From Pelorhabdus rhamnosifermentans (GTDB lineage Bacteria; Bacillota; Negativicutes; UMGS1260), in NCBI RefSeq assembly GCF_018835585.1, contig NZ_JAHGVE010000022.1, positions 17,765-81,764 of the forward strand: a stretch of DNA of 64,000 nucleotides, read 5' to 3'. Positions within the stretch are counted from its first letter, which is position 1, and each line of letters opens with the position of its first letter. This document shows positions 27,855 to 36,516 of the stretch, one piece after another. The notes under the pieces are model-generated. The model was not told where the DNA came from, made no database searches, and saw only the letters and a program-made list of their open reading frames with translations. Made by a program: the position numbers and the translations under genes.

Positions 27855-28634
27855 CTAATTTTTCTTACACTGATTTATATAGGCAACTAAAGGTTCTATT
27901 TCCGAGAAAACGGATGAATTTTCCTTAACAGACGTCATTTGCCGTTCAATAACGACAACAGCCAATTGAAGCTTCATGGCAGCTGCCAGCTTACTGTCGC
28001 TGCCGCCAATCACACCGCTGTTTTTCATAACAATCACATCAGCTTCATACTGCTGAAATAAAGCACAATTTAACTCTTCACTAAAGGGACCTTGCAGTGC
28101 CACAATGTCTTTGGGTGTAAACCCCAAGGCTTCACATTGGCCTATCACAGCAGCATCAGGCAGCACACGGGCAATAAGTCGATGATTTCTTAATGTCGGT
28201 GATTGAGCAAAAGCCGCCAGTGTGCGGCTTCCTGTCGTTAGAAACACTACCTTGCCTAAAGTCGAAGCAGCCTTTGCTGCAGCCTCCGCTGAAGAAACAA
28301 CAACAAGTTTATCATAATCAGGCAGAGGAACAGGCGGCCGTTCATAACGAACATAAGTAGTCGCAAGTTCCACACAAACCTGTCGGACCGTCTCTGTCAC
28401 TTGACGAGCATAGGGATGACTGGCATCTACAAGAAGCGTAATCTGATACTGCTTTATAACATCCCGCATAGCAGCTCCATCTAAGGAACCCACAAGTACT
28501 TTGACGTTAGGTAGTTCTGCCAGTCTTTTTCCATATTCACTGACAACCGTCACAAGTACCGTTTCTTTCCGTTCAGTTGCCAAAACCGACGCAATTTCCC
28601 GCCCGTCTTGTGTACCTGCCAATACCCAAATCAC
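27855..28634 (-). CDS. cbiJ: CbiJ, cobalt-precorrin-6A reductase
   Basis: Reduces the macrocycle of cobalt-precorrin-6A with NAD(P)H. The 259-residue protein begins MIWVLAGTQDGREIA, has LLVDASHPYARQVTE, YVRYERPPVPLP and the late VMKNSGVIGGSDSKLAAA, all typical for CobK/CbiJ. Translation starts at a GTG that overlaps the cbiH stop by four bases. It is followed by 25 extra open codons that may be a gene remnant. Confidence 0.93.
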   Translation of the reverse strand: MIWVLAGTQDGREIASVLATERKETVLVTVVSEYGKRLAELPNVKVLVGSLDGAAMRDVIKQYQITLLVDASHPYARQVTETVRQVCVELATTYVRYERPPVPLPDYDKLVVVSSAEAAAKAASTLGKVVFLTTGSRTLAAFAQSPTLRNHRLIARVLPDAAVIGQCEALGFTPKDIVALQGPFSEELNCALFQQYEADVIVMKNSGVIGGSDSKLAAAMKLQLAVVVIERQMTSVKENSSVFSEIEPLVAYINQCKKN

Positions 28635-29455
28635 AGTTTGTACCCGCGCGGTGTAATCATGCGTCCCGCTTCGACATAGGTTTGACTATTCCCAATAATG
28701 ACCATAGAAAACATATCGATTTCTTGCTGTGTAAAATGTTCTAAATCAGAAATCGCCGTCTTCTGTCCATTGCGGCTGGCTTGCCGCACAATGCCAACAG
28801 GCGTTGATGCCGGACGATACTTCAGTAAAATTTCGCGAACAATTTCGATTTGCTGCACCCGCTTGGTACTGCGCGGGTTGTACAAAGCAATGACAAAGTC
28901 TCCTTGAGCTGCCATTTCCGCCCGTTTTTCAATCAGTGGCCAGGGAGTAAGCAAATCACTTAAACTAATCACGGCAAAATCATGCATTAAAGGAGCGCCA
29001 AGCACAGCTGCCGATGCCCCTACTGCACTAATTCCGGCAATAACTTCCACTTCAGGACGACAAGAGTCATCCAGTTTCATCGCCAATTCCAATACCAATC
29101 CGGCCATACCATAAATTCCCGGATCTCCGCTTGACACAACAGCAACCATTTTGCCGCCTGCTGCCAAATCAACGGCTGCCTGACAGCGATCCACTTCCTG
29201 CATCATACCCGTGCCAAATGCTTCCTTGTCCCCAATAAGCTCCGTAATTAACTTTAAATAAGTTTTATAGCCCACAACGACTTGAGCATTCATAATCGCA
29301 TTTTTTGCCCTAGGTGTTAAATCATCAAAACTGCCCGGACCTATTCCAACGACAAAAAGTTTGCCTCTGCTATGGCAATGGTTACTTGGGGATATTTCGT
29401 TTTCGGCAACAGAAGCTTGTAACTCTTCCCTGCCAGTAGTGCTGCTGCTTCGCAT
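28631..29455 (-). CDS. cbiH: CbiH, cobalt-precorrin-3B C17-methyltransferase
   Basis: SAM-dependent methyltransferase that methylates C17 and contracts the ring. The methylase core begins near residue 31 with KLFVVGIGPGSFDDLTPRA, then VVSSGDPGIYGMAG, ALYNPRSTKR and VGIVRQASRNGQ. About 30 residues before the core have no family counterpart and are encoded over the end of cbiG, a 115-base out-of-frame overlap. There is no ATG, GTG or TTG closer to the core, so the ATG at 29455 (AGGAG about ten bases upstream) must serve. Confidence 0.92.
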   Translation of the reverse strand: MRSSSTTGREELQASVAENEISPSNHCHSRGKLFVVGIGPGSFDDLTPRAKNAIMNAQVVVGYKTYLKLITELIGDKEAFGTGMMQEVDRCQAAVDLAAGGKMVAVVSSGDPGIYGMAGLVLELAMKLDDSCRPEVEVIAGISAVGASAAVLGAPLMHDFAVISLSDLLTPWPLIEKRAEMAAQGDFVIALYNPRSTKRVQQIEIVREILLKYRPASTPVGIVRQASRNGQKTAISDLEHFTQQEIDMFSMVIIGNSQTYVEAGRMITPRGYKL

Positions 29456-30414
29456 ACATTTCCCACTCCTATTTGTTTTTTTACAAAATCAGATTCTGCT
29501 AGTTGATGCTTACAAATACACTGTCGAAGCTCTTCATTCTCATAATAGTAAACAGGTACAACAAGCTGTTGTCCTGCTGCAAGCAAACCAATTTCATCTT
29601 TCTTTATTTCAGCGCTTGCCATGACAGCAATGCTTTTCATACTGCGACCAATTTTTTTACAAGCCAGACTCAGCGCCTCAAAAATCATTGTACTCGGTGT
29701 ATCGCGCCGGCAACCAATGCCGACGGCCAGTGTATAAGGACGCAGATACAAATGCGGCTTGACCATGTAAAGATCTTTATCGGTAATCACAACAGCAACG
29801 TCATAAGTAGCTGTTTCTTTTAGCCTGTCTATGTTTTCAAGCTCAATCCCCAGCTCACGGACCTGAGCAATGTAATATTCAACATAACATAAATCAGAAT
29901 CAATACAAAAAATCACACGTTCTTCATTCACAATGGCTGCATTGACGGCCTTCAATTGGTCAAAAGGTTCAATAGCTAAATTAAGTTTTACAGCAATCAC
30001 ATCAGCCGCCACTTTGTGCGCTACATCCGTTGCTGTCGTAATAACAGGATCAGCCCCTAAAACCGTTGCCACGCGCCGTGTCAAATCATTGGCGCCACCT
30101 AAATGGCCGGATAACAAACTAATGGCATGATGACCCCCATCATCGATACCTACAACAGCCGGATCAAATTGCTTGCTCACAATATGTGGGGCAATCGTTC
30201 GAACGACAATGCCTGTAGCCATAATAAAGATCAGCCCGTCAAAAACAGAAAAAATATCGTTTACTAAAGCACTGAGAGACTCATAGGTATGATGTGATTC
30301 ATTGACTGTACGCCCTGCTTTCGCATAGACAGTGACATCTTCGTCTAACTTGTCAGCCAACTTGTCAGCCAAAAGGGCCCCTTTATTTGTAACCGAAAGA
30401 ATGGCCAGTCTCAT
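29341..30414 (-). CDS. cbiG: CbiG, cobalt-precorrin-5A hydrolase
   Basis: Opens the delta-lactone and releases the C2 fragment as acetaldehyde. The 357-residue protein has the N-terminal AILSVTNKGALLADKL, the central DGLIFIMATGIVVRTIAP and GHLGGANDLTR motifs, and the C-terminal VGIGCRRDTP and AAALLAGK regions. A perfect 12-base tandem duplication encodes LADKLADKL near residue 17. The ATG overlaps the cbiF stop by four bases, and the last 115 bases overlap cbiH. Confidence 0.94.
   Translation of the reverse strand: MRLAILSVTNKGALLADKLADKLDEDVTVYAKAGRTVNESHHTYESLSALVNDIFSVFDGLIFIMATGIVVRTIAPHIVSKQFDPAVVGIDDGGHHAISLLSGHLGGANDLTRRVATVLGADPVITTATDVAHKVAADVIAVKLNLAIEPFDQLKAVNAAIVNEERVIFCIDSDLCYVEYYIAQVRELGIELENIDRLKETATYDVAVVITDKDLYMVKPHLYLRPYTLAVGIGCRRDTPSTMIFEALSLACKKIGRSMKSIAVMASAEIKKDEIGLLAAGQQLVVPVYYYENEELRQCICKHQLAESDFVKKQIGVGNVCEAAALLAGKSYKLLLPKTKYPQVTIAIAEANFLSLE
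30349..30372 (-). repeat. 12-base tandem duplication inside cbiG
   Basis: CTTGTCAGCCAA occurs twice in a row and stays in frame, giving a duplicated LADK in the first helix of CbiG. It is probably a slippage event. Confidence 0.7.
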
Positions 30415-31169
30415 TTCTTTACGTCTCTGTACATATGAGCAAAATTGGGCGAATACAAGCAGGATAAATCATAATCACTATCTAGCACCTTACCGACAAC
30501 AATCATGGCTGTACGATCAATTTTTTCAGCCGCAACAATCTGAGCAATTGTTGTTAAACGGCCCCGTAAAATTTTCTGTTCCGGCCAAGAAGCCTTTTGA
30601 ACAATGGCTACAGGCGTATCCGGTGCATAACCGCCTGCGATAAGTTCTGCCACAACATTTTCAAGTAAATGAACACTTAAAAATATGCACATTGTTGCCT
30701 CATGTGCCGCAAGAGCAGCTAACTTTTCCTTATCAGGCACAGGCGTGCGCCCTTCCAGACGTGTAATAATGACGGTTTGTGATACGCCTGGCAAAGTATA
30801 TTCCTGTTTTAAAGCGGCAGCAGTTGCCAAAAAAGAACTTACACCAGGAACAATGGTAACGGCAATATTTTTCGTCTTGAGGCAATCCAGTTGCTCTTGA
30901 ATGGCACCATAAATAGCCGGATCACCCGTATGAAGACGCACAACAAGCTTGCCCTCTTTGTCTGCCTGTTCTATGACAGCAATGACTTCATCAAGCGTCA
31001 TGGTAGCGCTATTATAAATAGCAGATCCCGTCTTCGCCACTTCCAATAAAGCCGGATTGACCAATGACCCCGCATAAATAATCACATCGGCCTGACGTAA
31101 TAAATTCTGCCCTTTGACTGTGATGAGTTCCGGATCACCTGGACCGGCTCCTACAATATATACTGACAC
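30411..31169 (-). CDS. cbiF: CbiF, cobalt-precorrin-4 C11-methyltransferase
   Basis: SAM-dependent methyltransferase of the tetrapyrrole methylase superfamily, 252 residues. It starts VYIVGAGPGDPELITVKG, with YAGSLVNP, LHTGDPAIYGAIQEQ, VPGVSSFLA and ITRLEGRTPVP, the last motif being typical for the C11 enzymes. The GTG start lies eight bases after GGAGG, one base after the cbiL stop. It overlaps cbiG by four bases. Confidence 0.95.
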   Translation of the reverse strand: MSVYIVGAGPGDPELITVKGQNLLRQADVIIYAGSLVNPALLEVAKTGSAIYNSATMTLDEVIAVIEQADKEGKLVVRLHTGDPAIYGAIQEQLDCLKTKNIAVTIVPGVSSFLATAAALKQEYTLPGVSQTVIITRLEGRTPVPDKEKLAALAAHEATMCIFLSVHLLENVVAELIAGGYAPDTPVAIVQKASWPEQKILRGRLTTIAQIVAAEKIDRTAMIVVGKVLDSDYDLSCLYSPNFAHMYRDVKK

Positions 31170-31170
31170 C

Positions 31171-31878
31171 TTAAAAACCTCCCTGTTTCACGATAATTAA
31201 TGATAAATAATCGAGTTTTTTATTTTTTAACGCACGAAGATCATAGGTTACAAATTGTTCTGCATAACCAAGCCTACTAATATAGACTGTCTTATCAATC
31301 TTCCCAAGTTTTTCTAGTACATCAACAATTTGGTCAAATTGACCCGCTACTTTCATAAGAATCACATTCGGGAAAATCTTCAAAATGGTATTTAATTCAC
31401 TCGGATCATCTAAGGCTGGAATGACCACAAATTTTTCTGCCCCCTCTGCCAGGGGAAGGTTAAGATAAGCGGCACTTGCGGAATAAGAAGTAATACCAGG
31501 AACACTGACAATATCTACATCAGGCACAAGTCGCTGCACTTTCTTCATAAGATAAGTATAGGTACTATACAGCATGGAGTCACCAATGGTAATAAAAGCA
31601 ACATTCTTTCCCTGCCGCAAAAGATTGGCAATTTCCTCTGCCCCTTTGTTCCAACTTGCATCAAGGACAGCTGCATCGCGAGTCATAGGTGTTGAAACTT
31701 CTAAAATTTCAGCTGTTTCAATATAAGCCTGAGCCACAGTCAAAGCTACACTTTTCTTCTCGGCACTTGAGCGAGGAATGCATACTACATCTACTGCCTT
31801 AAGGATATTTACTGCGCGAACAGTGAGTAAATCAGCTGCTCCAGGCCCCACGCCAATTCCATAAAATTTTCCTGTCAT
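31171..31878 (-). CDS. cbiL: CbiL, cobalt-factor II C20-methyltransferase
   Basis: SAM-dependent methyltransferase that adds the C20 methyl group early in the pathway. The 235-residue protein has GIGVGPGAADLLTVRAV, VCIPRSSAEKKS, TIGDSMLYSTYTYLM and VPGITSYSASAAYL, which together are characteristic for CobI/CbiL. The ATG follows GGAGAATAAG. It sits 12 bases after cbiT. Confidence 0.93.
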   Translation of the reverse strand: MTGKFYGIGVGPGAADLLTVRAVNILKAVDVVCIPRSSAEKKSVALTVAQAYIETAEILEVSTPMTRDAAVLDASWNKGAEEIANLLRQGKNVAFITIGDSMLYSTYTYLMKKVQRLVPDVDIVSVPGITSYSASAAYLNLPLAEGAEKFVVIPALDDPSELNTILKIFPNVILMKVAGQFDQIVDVLEKLGKIDKTVYISRLGYAEQFVTYDLRALKNKKLDYLSLIIVKQGGF

Positions 31879-31890
31879 CTTATTCTCCTC

Positions 31891-32469
31891 TCAGGCTTGT
31901 TTCGTACAAGCAATAATAAATATGGGATTTAGGGCCTGAAACATATGACTTTTACCCACTTTTTTCAGACGGCTGACCTGTATTTGCGAACAATCAACAA
32001 CATAGTTTTGTTCTTGAACAACTGTAAGACTATTTGTTAGCGTTTCAGCAGTAACGGCAGTAATCAGCAAGCGACCCCCTACTTCTAGCAGCCCATTGCA
32101 TACCGTCAAAATAGACGCTAGCTTTCCGCCACTGCCACCCACGAAAATGACATTGGCCTTTGGTAAATCAGTAAGGGCCTCTGGCGCCGACTGATTGATC
32201 ATTTCAATATTATGTATACCAAATTTACTGGCATTTTGCTTAATGAGCTCGATACCTTCGGGTTCTCGCTCAATGGCATATACTTTCCCCTCAGGTGCAA
32301 GCAATCCTGCTTCAATCGAAAGAGAGCCTGTACCTGCGCCAATATCAATGACAATATCGTGAGAGGCAATTTTAGCTTTACACAACACAACCATCCGAAT
32401 TTCCTGTTTCGTCATGGGAATCGGACCGCGAATAAATTGGTCATCATCAATTCCTGGAAAATGATTCAT
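31891..32469 (-). CDS. cbiT: CbiT, cobalt-precorrin-6B C15-methyltransferase (decarboxylating)
   Basis: Class I SAM methyltransferase that methylates C15 and drives decarboxylation of the C12 acetate. The 192-residue protein begins NHFPGIDDDQFIRGPIPMTKQEIR, a strongly conserved CbiT N-terminus, with the SAM motif IDIGAGTGSLSIE near residue 42 and VFVGGSGGKL. ATG overlaps the cbiE stop by four bases; cbiE and cbiT together do what fused CobL does elsewhere. Confidence 0.95.
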   Translation of the reverse strand: MNHFPGIDDDQFIRGPIPMTKQEIRMVVLCKAKIASHDIVIDIGAGTGSLSIEAGLLAPEGKVYAIEREPEGIELIKQNASKFGIHNIEMINQSAPEALTDLPKANVIFVGGSGGKLASILTVCNGLLEVGGRLLITAVTAETLTNSLTVVQEQNYVVDCSQIQVSRLKKVGKSHMFQALNPIFIIACTKQA

Positions 32470-33092
32470 GCCTTCACCACCATCACAGAATGCTCAAATC
32501 CCGCTGTTGCCGTAACTTCAGCCAAAGAAAGAGATACTGTTTTTTCCTGATTATAAGACAATTTTTCACTTAAATAGGCCTGAACAGTGTTGGGCCACCC
32601 CTGTTTAATCAATTTTTGAGCAATCACTTGAGGCGTATGACAACTATCTGTTAAAAAAGACACTACACGTCCTTGTTGATAAAAAAGGCTTTCATCCGTT
32701 ACTTCTCTGCCATGCATACTGAGCAGCGTGGCATTCTGCCAAGGCTCACCGATTTTGGCAAAAGCCAATTGAAAAGAACTAATACCTGGAATGACTTCAA
32801 ATTCACAGTCCGCAAAATTCTGGCGCAGTGCAGGTAATAAACTGTAATAGCCAGGATCACCTGAAACAAGTACAATCACATCAAACAAGGCCAGTTGATT
32901 TCGAATAAACACCATTAAAGAATCGAGTTCCTTGTCAATGACCCGAATAATCTGACCGCTTTGACTATAATCGTTAAGAGCGCGCCGACTGCCAATTAAC
33001 ACCTGGGCTTGCTCGATTTTACGTTTCGCAATGGGCAGCAAATAATCGGCTGACCCCGGTCCAATCCCTACTACAATGATTTTATGTTCCAT
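32466..33092 (-). CDS. cbiE: CbiE, cobalt-precorrin-7 C5-methyltransferase
   Basis: Tetrapyrrole methylase adding the C5 methyl group. The 208-residue protein has VVGIGPGSADYLLPIA, GSRRALNDY, LVSGDPGYYSLLP and VIPGISSFQLAFAKIG. It overlaps cbiD by 22 bases at its start and cbiT by four bases at its end. Assigned to CbiE rather than another methylase from the GSRRAL and SFQLAF motifs and from the cbiD-cbiE-cbiT order. Confidence 0.93.
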   Translation of the reverse strand: MEHKIIVVGIGPGSADYLLPIAKRKIEQAQVLIGSRRALNDYSQSGQIIRVIDKELDSLMVFIRNQLALFDVIVLVSGDPGYYSLLPALRQNFADCEFEVIPGISSFQLAFAKIGEPWQNATLLSMHGREVTDESLFYQQGRVVSFLTDSCHTPQVIAQKLIKQGWPNTVQAYLSEKLSYNQEKTVSLSLAEVTATAGFEHSVMVVKA

Positions 33093-34180
33093 CCTAATGC
33101 TCCCCCAATATCCTGCGCGATTTCATCGGCAGCCAAAATCTCACCTGCTAGCGTGACAACGACTGTGCCCACAGTGAGGTCACCAAAAACATAGCGCTGT
33201 GCCCGAATGCTGGCCCGGCTGGCGATAACCTGATAAACAGACTGCAGTTTATATTGCGCGATAATCGTTATAGCCGCTTCTGTCGTAGTACAAGCCAAGA
33301 TTGCTTTCACGGCAGCTTGCGATGCGCCACAAGCTGCCGCATAAGCGCCTAACGTTTCCATTCTGGCATCAGCCACACGATTATGGGTATGAAAAACACC
33401 AGCGGCAACTTTCGCGAGTTTACCTAAATGGCCAATCAAAAGAACCCTCTTCATCCCTAAACGTACAGCCTGTTCCAGCATGTGACCAATAAAGTTGCTT
33501 GTCTGCACAACAAGCTCCGCAGGCAATTTCAATTTCTCTATGGCCACATCCTGACCAATCCGACCGGGTACAAAAACAATGTCCTCATATCCAAGGGCTC
33601 TGACAACACTAATTTGGGGCGTCAGAGAATTTTTAAAAGCTTCTTCACTCATAGGTTTCACAATGCCTGTTGTGCCAATAATGGAAATACCGCCTTCAAT
33701 ACCAAGCGTAGGATTAAGCGTTTTCTTGGCAAGTTCTTTGCCATTAGGTACTGAAATCGTCACAATCGCTCCCTGATCTCGTGGAAGTACTTCACGCAGA
33801 GCACGTTCAATCATTAAACGAGGTCCCGGATTAATGGCAGGCTGACCTACCGGAACAGATAAGCCAGGCTTAGTAACAATGCCCACTCCACTACCTGCTT
33901 GTAAACAAATATCTATCTGATTGGTTAATTTCACATGAACAATAATTTTCGTACCATGCGTAATATCAGGATCATCGCCACCGTCTTTAATAACGCAGGC
34001 ATAGCCGCCTTCTGGCGTGACTTGGACTGAATCAATCGGCACAGTAATAGCTTGTCCCTGGGGGGATAAAATCACGGTAGTCGTAATCATTTCACCTTGT
34101 ATTGCGCGCGCAGCGGCTTTTGCCGCGGCTGCCGCACAGGATCCTGTTGTATAGCCTTCTCTTAACAACTCTCCAGACAT
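33071..34180 (-). CDS. cbiD: CbiD, cobalt-precorrin-5B C1-methyltransferase
   Basis: SAM-dependent C1-methyltransferase of the anaerobic pathway. The 369-residue protein begins MSGELLREGYTTGSCAAAAAKAAA, the conserved CbiD start, with DGGDDPDITHG, SGVGIVTKPGL and LIGHLGKLAKVAAG. It is the first gene of the cobalamin operon. Its AAGGGGG ribosome site, seven bases before ATG 34180, is buried in a hairpin controlled by the upstream cobalamin riboswitch. Confidence 0.95.
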   Translation of the reverse strand: MSGELLREGYTTGSCAAAAAKAAARAIQGEMITTTVILSPQGQAITVPIDSVQVTPEGGYACVIKDGGDDPDITHGTKIIVHVKLTNQIDICLQAGSGVGIVTKPGLSVPVGQPAINPGPRLMIERALREVLPRDQGAIVTISVPNGKELAKKTLNPTLGIEGGISIIGTTGIVKPMSEEAFKNSLTPQISVVRALGYEDIVFVPGRIGQDVAIEKLKLPAELVVQTSNFIGHMLEQAVRLGMKRVLLIGHLGKLAKVAAGVFHTHNRVADARMETLGAYAAACGASQAAVKAILACTTTEAAITIIAQYKLQSVYQVIASRASIRAQRYVFGDLTVGTVVVTLAGEILAADEIAQDIGGALGWNIKSL

Positions 34181-34185
34181 GAAAA

Positions 34186-34211
34186 TACCCCCTTCACGAG
34201 CAAGGGGGGTA
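34186..34211 (-). promoter_or_regulatory. Hairpin burying the cbiD ribosome site (riboswitch output)
   Basis: On the minus strand TACCCCCCTT and AAGGGGGTA pair around GCTCGTG with one bulged C. The right arm contains the whole AAGGGGG ribosome site of cbiD. Only a short T run follows, so the hairpin is better explained as a translational block than as a terminator. It lies directly downstream of the cobalamin aptamer. Confidence 0.75.
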
Positions 34212-34261
34212 ACAGCGACAGAATAAAACCTGTTCAATTACCCACCTGCCCATCTCTCGTA

Positions 34262-34432
34262 GGTCATAACGGCGTGTGTTAGAACAGGTCGGTCTCCTGA
34301 CTCTGGTTCATTGCTTGCCTAGGCCTTCCCAGTGTTTAACCAGTGGCTTTCATTAGACAAGCTCTCCAATACAGTGGCGGGACCGCGCCGGGATTACACC
34401 GGACTTCCCAATTAAGCAAAATGCACCTATTC
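34262..34432 (-). promoter_or_regulatory. Cobalamin riboswitch
   Basis: Read on the minus strand, the segment has all main cobalamin aptamer blocks in order: GGTGCATTTTG near the 5' end, GGGAAGTCCGGTG and CCCGGCGCGGTCCCGCCACTGT, GCCACTGG followed by a second GGGAAGGC arm, and the B12 box AGTCAGGAGACCGACCTG. Adenosylcobalamin binding should lower expression of the downstream cbi operon. The end points are approximate because the closing P1 helix is short. Confidence 0.95.
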
Positions 34433-34819
34433 CCAAAATTCAATATTTATTTATACTACATATTTATTTATATTGCGTTATATTCCATCAATAACGCCAG
34501 ATTCCTGCTTAATTCGAAATAGAAACAAAATTTAAATTCAATAAACAATGAGGCATGTTAAAATAAAATCTAATCTATACACAATAAAAAAGGAAATTCT
34601 TCCTGCAATGAAGAATGTTAATCGTAAACAAATAATATTCATTATATAAAAGCAATTATTATATTTAAACATGTACATCACAACTAATAGCTTATTTTAG
34701 CGCTGCTTCAGCTATGAAGATGTCTTATTCATGATCTTATTCATGATCTTATTGATTTATCTGTTATTTTGGGGCAAAAAAATATAATGCATATTTTTTC
34801 ATGCCAAAGGAGAATTTTT
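34433..34819. other. AT-rich intergenic region between the cbi operon and the protease gene
   Basis: This stretch must contain the promoter of the leftward cobalamin operon and that of the rightward protease gene. It is very AT-rich and has many TATAAA-like words, so I cannot choose -35/-10 pairs. Apart from a 12-base tandem repeat at its right end I see no gene, RNA motif or long inverted repeat. Confidence 0.5.
34724..34756. repeat. 12-base tandem repeat upstream of the protease gene
   Basis: CTTATTCATGAT occurs twice in a row, followed by a partial third copy CTTATTGAT. It lies about 65 bases before the protease start codon, in the likely promoter region; whether it is an operator or slippage product is unknown. 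Confidence 0.6.
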
Positions 34820-35959
34820 ATGTCTAAGAAATGGTTATTTTTTATTTTTATACTACTGGTATCTTTCGTTATTGCCGCCTCCTGTTTTGCCGCCCCCCTG
34901 CCAACAAGTCAGTTCAATCGCCAGCAAGCCATAGATACGTTCTTTAAAGATAAAACCCTTGACCCTATTGAAGGAATTTGGCTGACCGACGACGACAGTT
35001 ATGAACTTGCTATTGTTAAAAATACTTTTTCAGTATGTTCAGGACATGATTATATTGGATTCATCACCGAAGCAACTCCACATAACTGGAAACCCGGCGA
35101 AATAAAGCTGGCGTTAAAAAAAACAACTATGGATAAATTATTTGTCGGATCGTTATACGAATATTCACAGCAGCTTTTAATTTTTACTGAAAAACAAGTA
35201 TTGGGAACTTCCTTTCATCTCATGGGCAATAATATGCTGCAATACACTAACAATAAAAAAGAAAGAAAAATGTTTATAAGAATATATCCAACAAGCGAAA
35301 CAAGTAAGAATAACAGCAATACCTTTAGTGGTTCCGGTACAGGATTCTTCGTTACACCGCATCTCATTGTAACAAATTATCATGTTGTCAAAACAGCTAA
35401 AACAATTGAAATTAAAGATCGAAATGAACAATTGACATCCGCCACTGTTGTAGCAAAAGATCCTGCAAACGATTTAGCCATTTTAAAAGTTAAAGAACCG
35501 GAAAGCTCCGTGACCCCCTTAAGTCTAGGCAATGTCTCAGAATCTAAAAATGGCGACACTGTATATACCGTCGGATTTCCCATGCCCACTGTATTAGGCG
35601 CAAAAGCGAAACTGAGTGAAGGAATTATTAACAGTACAACAGGCTTTCAGGACGATGTACGAATGTACCAAATTAGCATACCCATTCAACCAGGAAACAG
35701 CGGCAGCCCGTTATTTAATACGAAAGGACAAGTTTTAGGTGTCGTCTGTTCCACGATGGACCCCCTCAAGTCGCTTGCACTAAGTGGATCATTTCCGCAG
35801 AATGTTAATTTTTCCATGAAAATTAATTATATAAATAATCTACTTAGCACACTTCCAGATGAAATACCATTACCTGTCAAACAAACTGAAAATAACCTAA
35901 CGCCTGCCCAAATTATGGATCTTGCCAAAAACTCGGTAGTACAAATAGTCGTTAAATAA
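34820..35959 (+). CDS. Exported S1C-type (DegP-like) serine protease without PDZ domain
   Basis: A 379-residue trypsin-fold protease. The N-terminal signal peptide spans about residues 1-26 (hydrophobic core FFIFILLVSFVIAA). A 130-residue domain of unknown fold follows, then the protease domain with the full triad: His191 in TNYHVV, Asp218 in NDLAIL and Ser294 in GNSGSP. No PDZ domain follows, so it is not a complete HtrA. It probably works in the periplasm or envelope; substrate unknown. ATG 34820 is seven bases after AAGGAG; an upstream frame extension to 34769 lacks a ribosome site. Confidence 0.85.
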   Translation: MSKKWLFFIFILLVSFVIAASCFAAPLPTSQFNRQQAIDTFFKDKTLDPIEGIWLTDDDSYELAIVKNTFSVCSGHDYIGFITEATPHNWKPGEIKLALKKTTMDKLFVGSLYEYSQQLLIFTEKQVLGTSFHLMGNNMLQYTNNKKERKMFIRIYPTSETSKNNSNTFSGSGTGFFVTPHLIVTNYHVVKTAKTIEIKDRNEQLTSATVVAKDPANDLAILKVKEPESSVTPLSLGNVSESKNGDTVYTVGFPMPTVLGAKAKLSEGIINSTTGFQDDVRMYQISIPIQPGNSGSPLFNTKGQVLGVVCSTMDPLKSLALSGSFPQNVNFSMKINYINNLLSTLPDEIPLPVKQTENNLTPAQIMDLAKNSVVQIVVK

Positions 35960-36013
35960 CATCAATACATTTGTAAATCCATAATATCAATAACTTATCC
36001 ATTCATAGCAGTG

Positions 36014-36043
36014 TTTCACTATTATAAATTTCCATGTTATAAT
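36014..36043 (+). promoter_or_regulatory. Sigma-A-like promoter for the gene at 36082
   Basis: TTTCAC, an 18-base spacer and a perfect TATAAT stand about 40 bases before the start codon. There is no competing gene on either strand here, which supports the call. Confidence 0.5.
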
Positions 36044-36081
36044 AAAACAATCTCACTATTTAGAAAGGTTGTCTGATACTT

Positions 36082-36450
36082 GTGTATTCACCGGATATGA
36101 AATTAAAATTAACTTTAGCCCGCACGCTTTGGTTCAATACGTACCGTGCCAAAATAACTAATACAGCTGATGAACCTATTGCAACAGTAAAGCTTGTGCC
36201 AACAATGCCGCTGGAACGATCAGAAGTTCCTGAAAATGCGCCTGTTGTCGATTCTTATGTCTTAGTACTTGTCGAAGACGCTGCCGTCAGCGACGATCAG
36301 CTTGTTCCATTTGAAACAGACTTATCCAATTTGCTCCATAAGGAACTTGCACAGCTGAATTTTTCACCTGCTATGTGTCATTTCTTTTATCCCAGTCCAC
36401 CACATATGTTAAAAGATGAAACTTTAGAAAACCCTAGCTTGGAAAATTAA
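36082..36450 (+). CDS. Conserved-looking protein of unknown function
   Basis: A 122-residue protein I do not recognise. It has no membrane segment or signal peptide. The N-terminal part is a mixed basic and hydrophobic stretch (KLKLTLARTLWFNTYRAK), followed by alternating strands (VDSYVLVLVED) and an acidic C-terminus. The GTG at 36082 is 13 bases after AAAGG; an ATG at 36097 is the alternative. It is preceded by a good promoter and followed by a strong terminator, so it is very likely a real single gene. Confidence 0.6.
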   Translation: MYSPDMKLKLTLARTLWFNTYRAKITNTADEPIATVKLVPTMPLERSEVPENAPVVDSYVLVLVEDAAVSDDQLVPFETDLSNLLHKELAQLNFSPAMCHFFYPSPPHMLKDETLENPSLEN

Positions 36451-36470
36451 GTGAATATATATTTAATACA

Positions 36471-36503
36471 AAGAGGCTGTCCAATGGAGGACAGCCTCTT
36501 TTG
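36471..36503. terminator. Terminator between convergent genes
   Basis: AAGAGGCTGTCC pairs exactly with GGACAGCCTCTT around a six-base loop, followed by TT on the plus strand and preceded by A residues, so it can stop transcripts from both sides. It ends the unknown gene at 36450 and the minus-strand glycosyltransferase gene at 36517. Confidence 0.88.
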
Positions 36504-36516
36504 TACAACAACTAGC

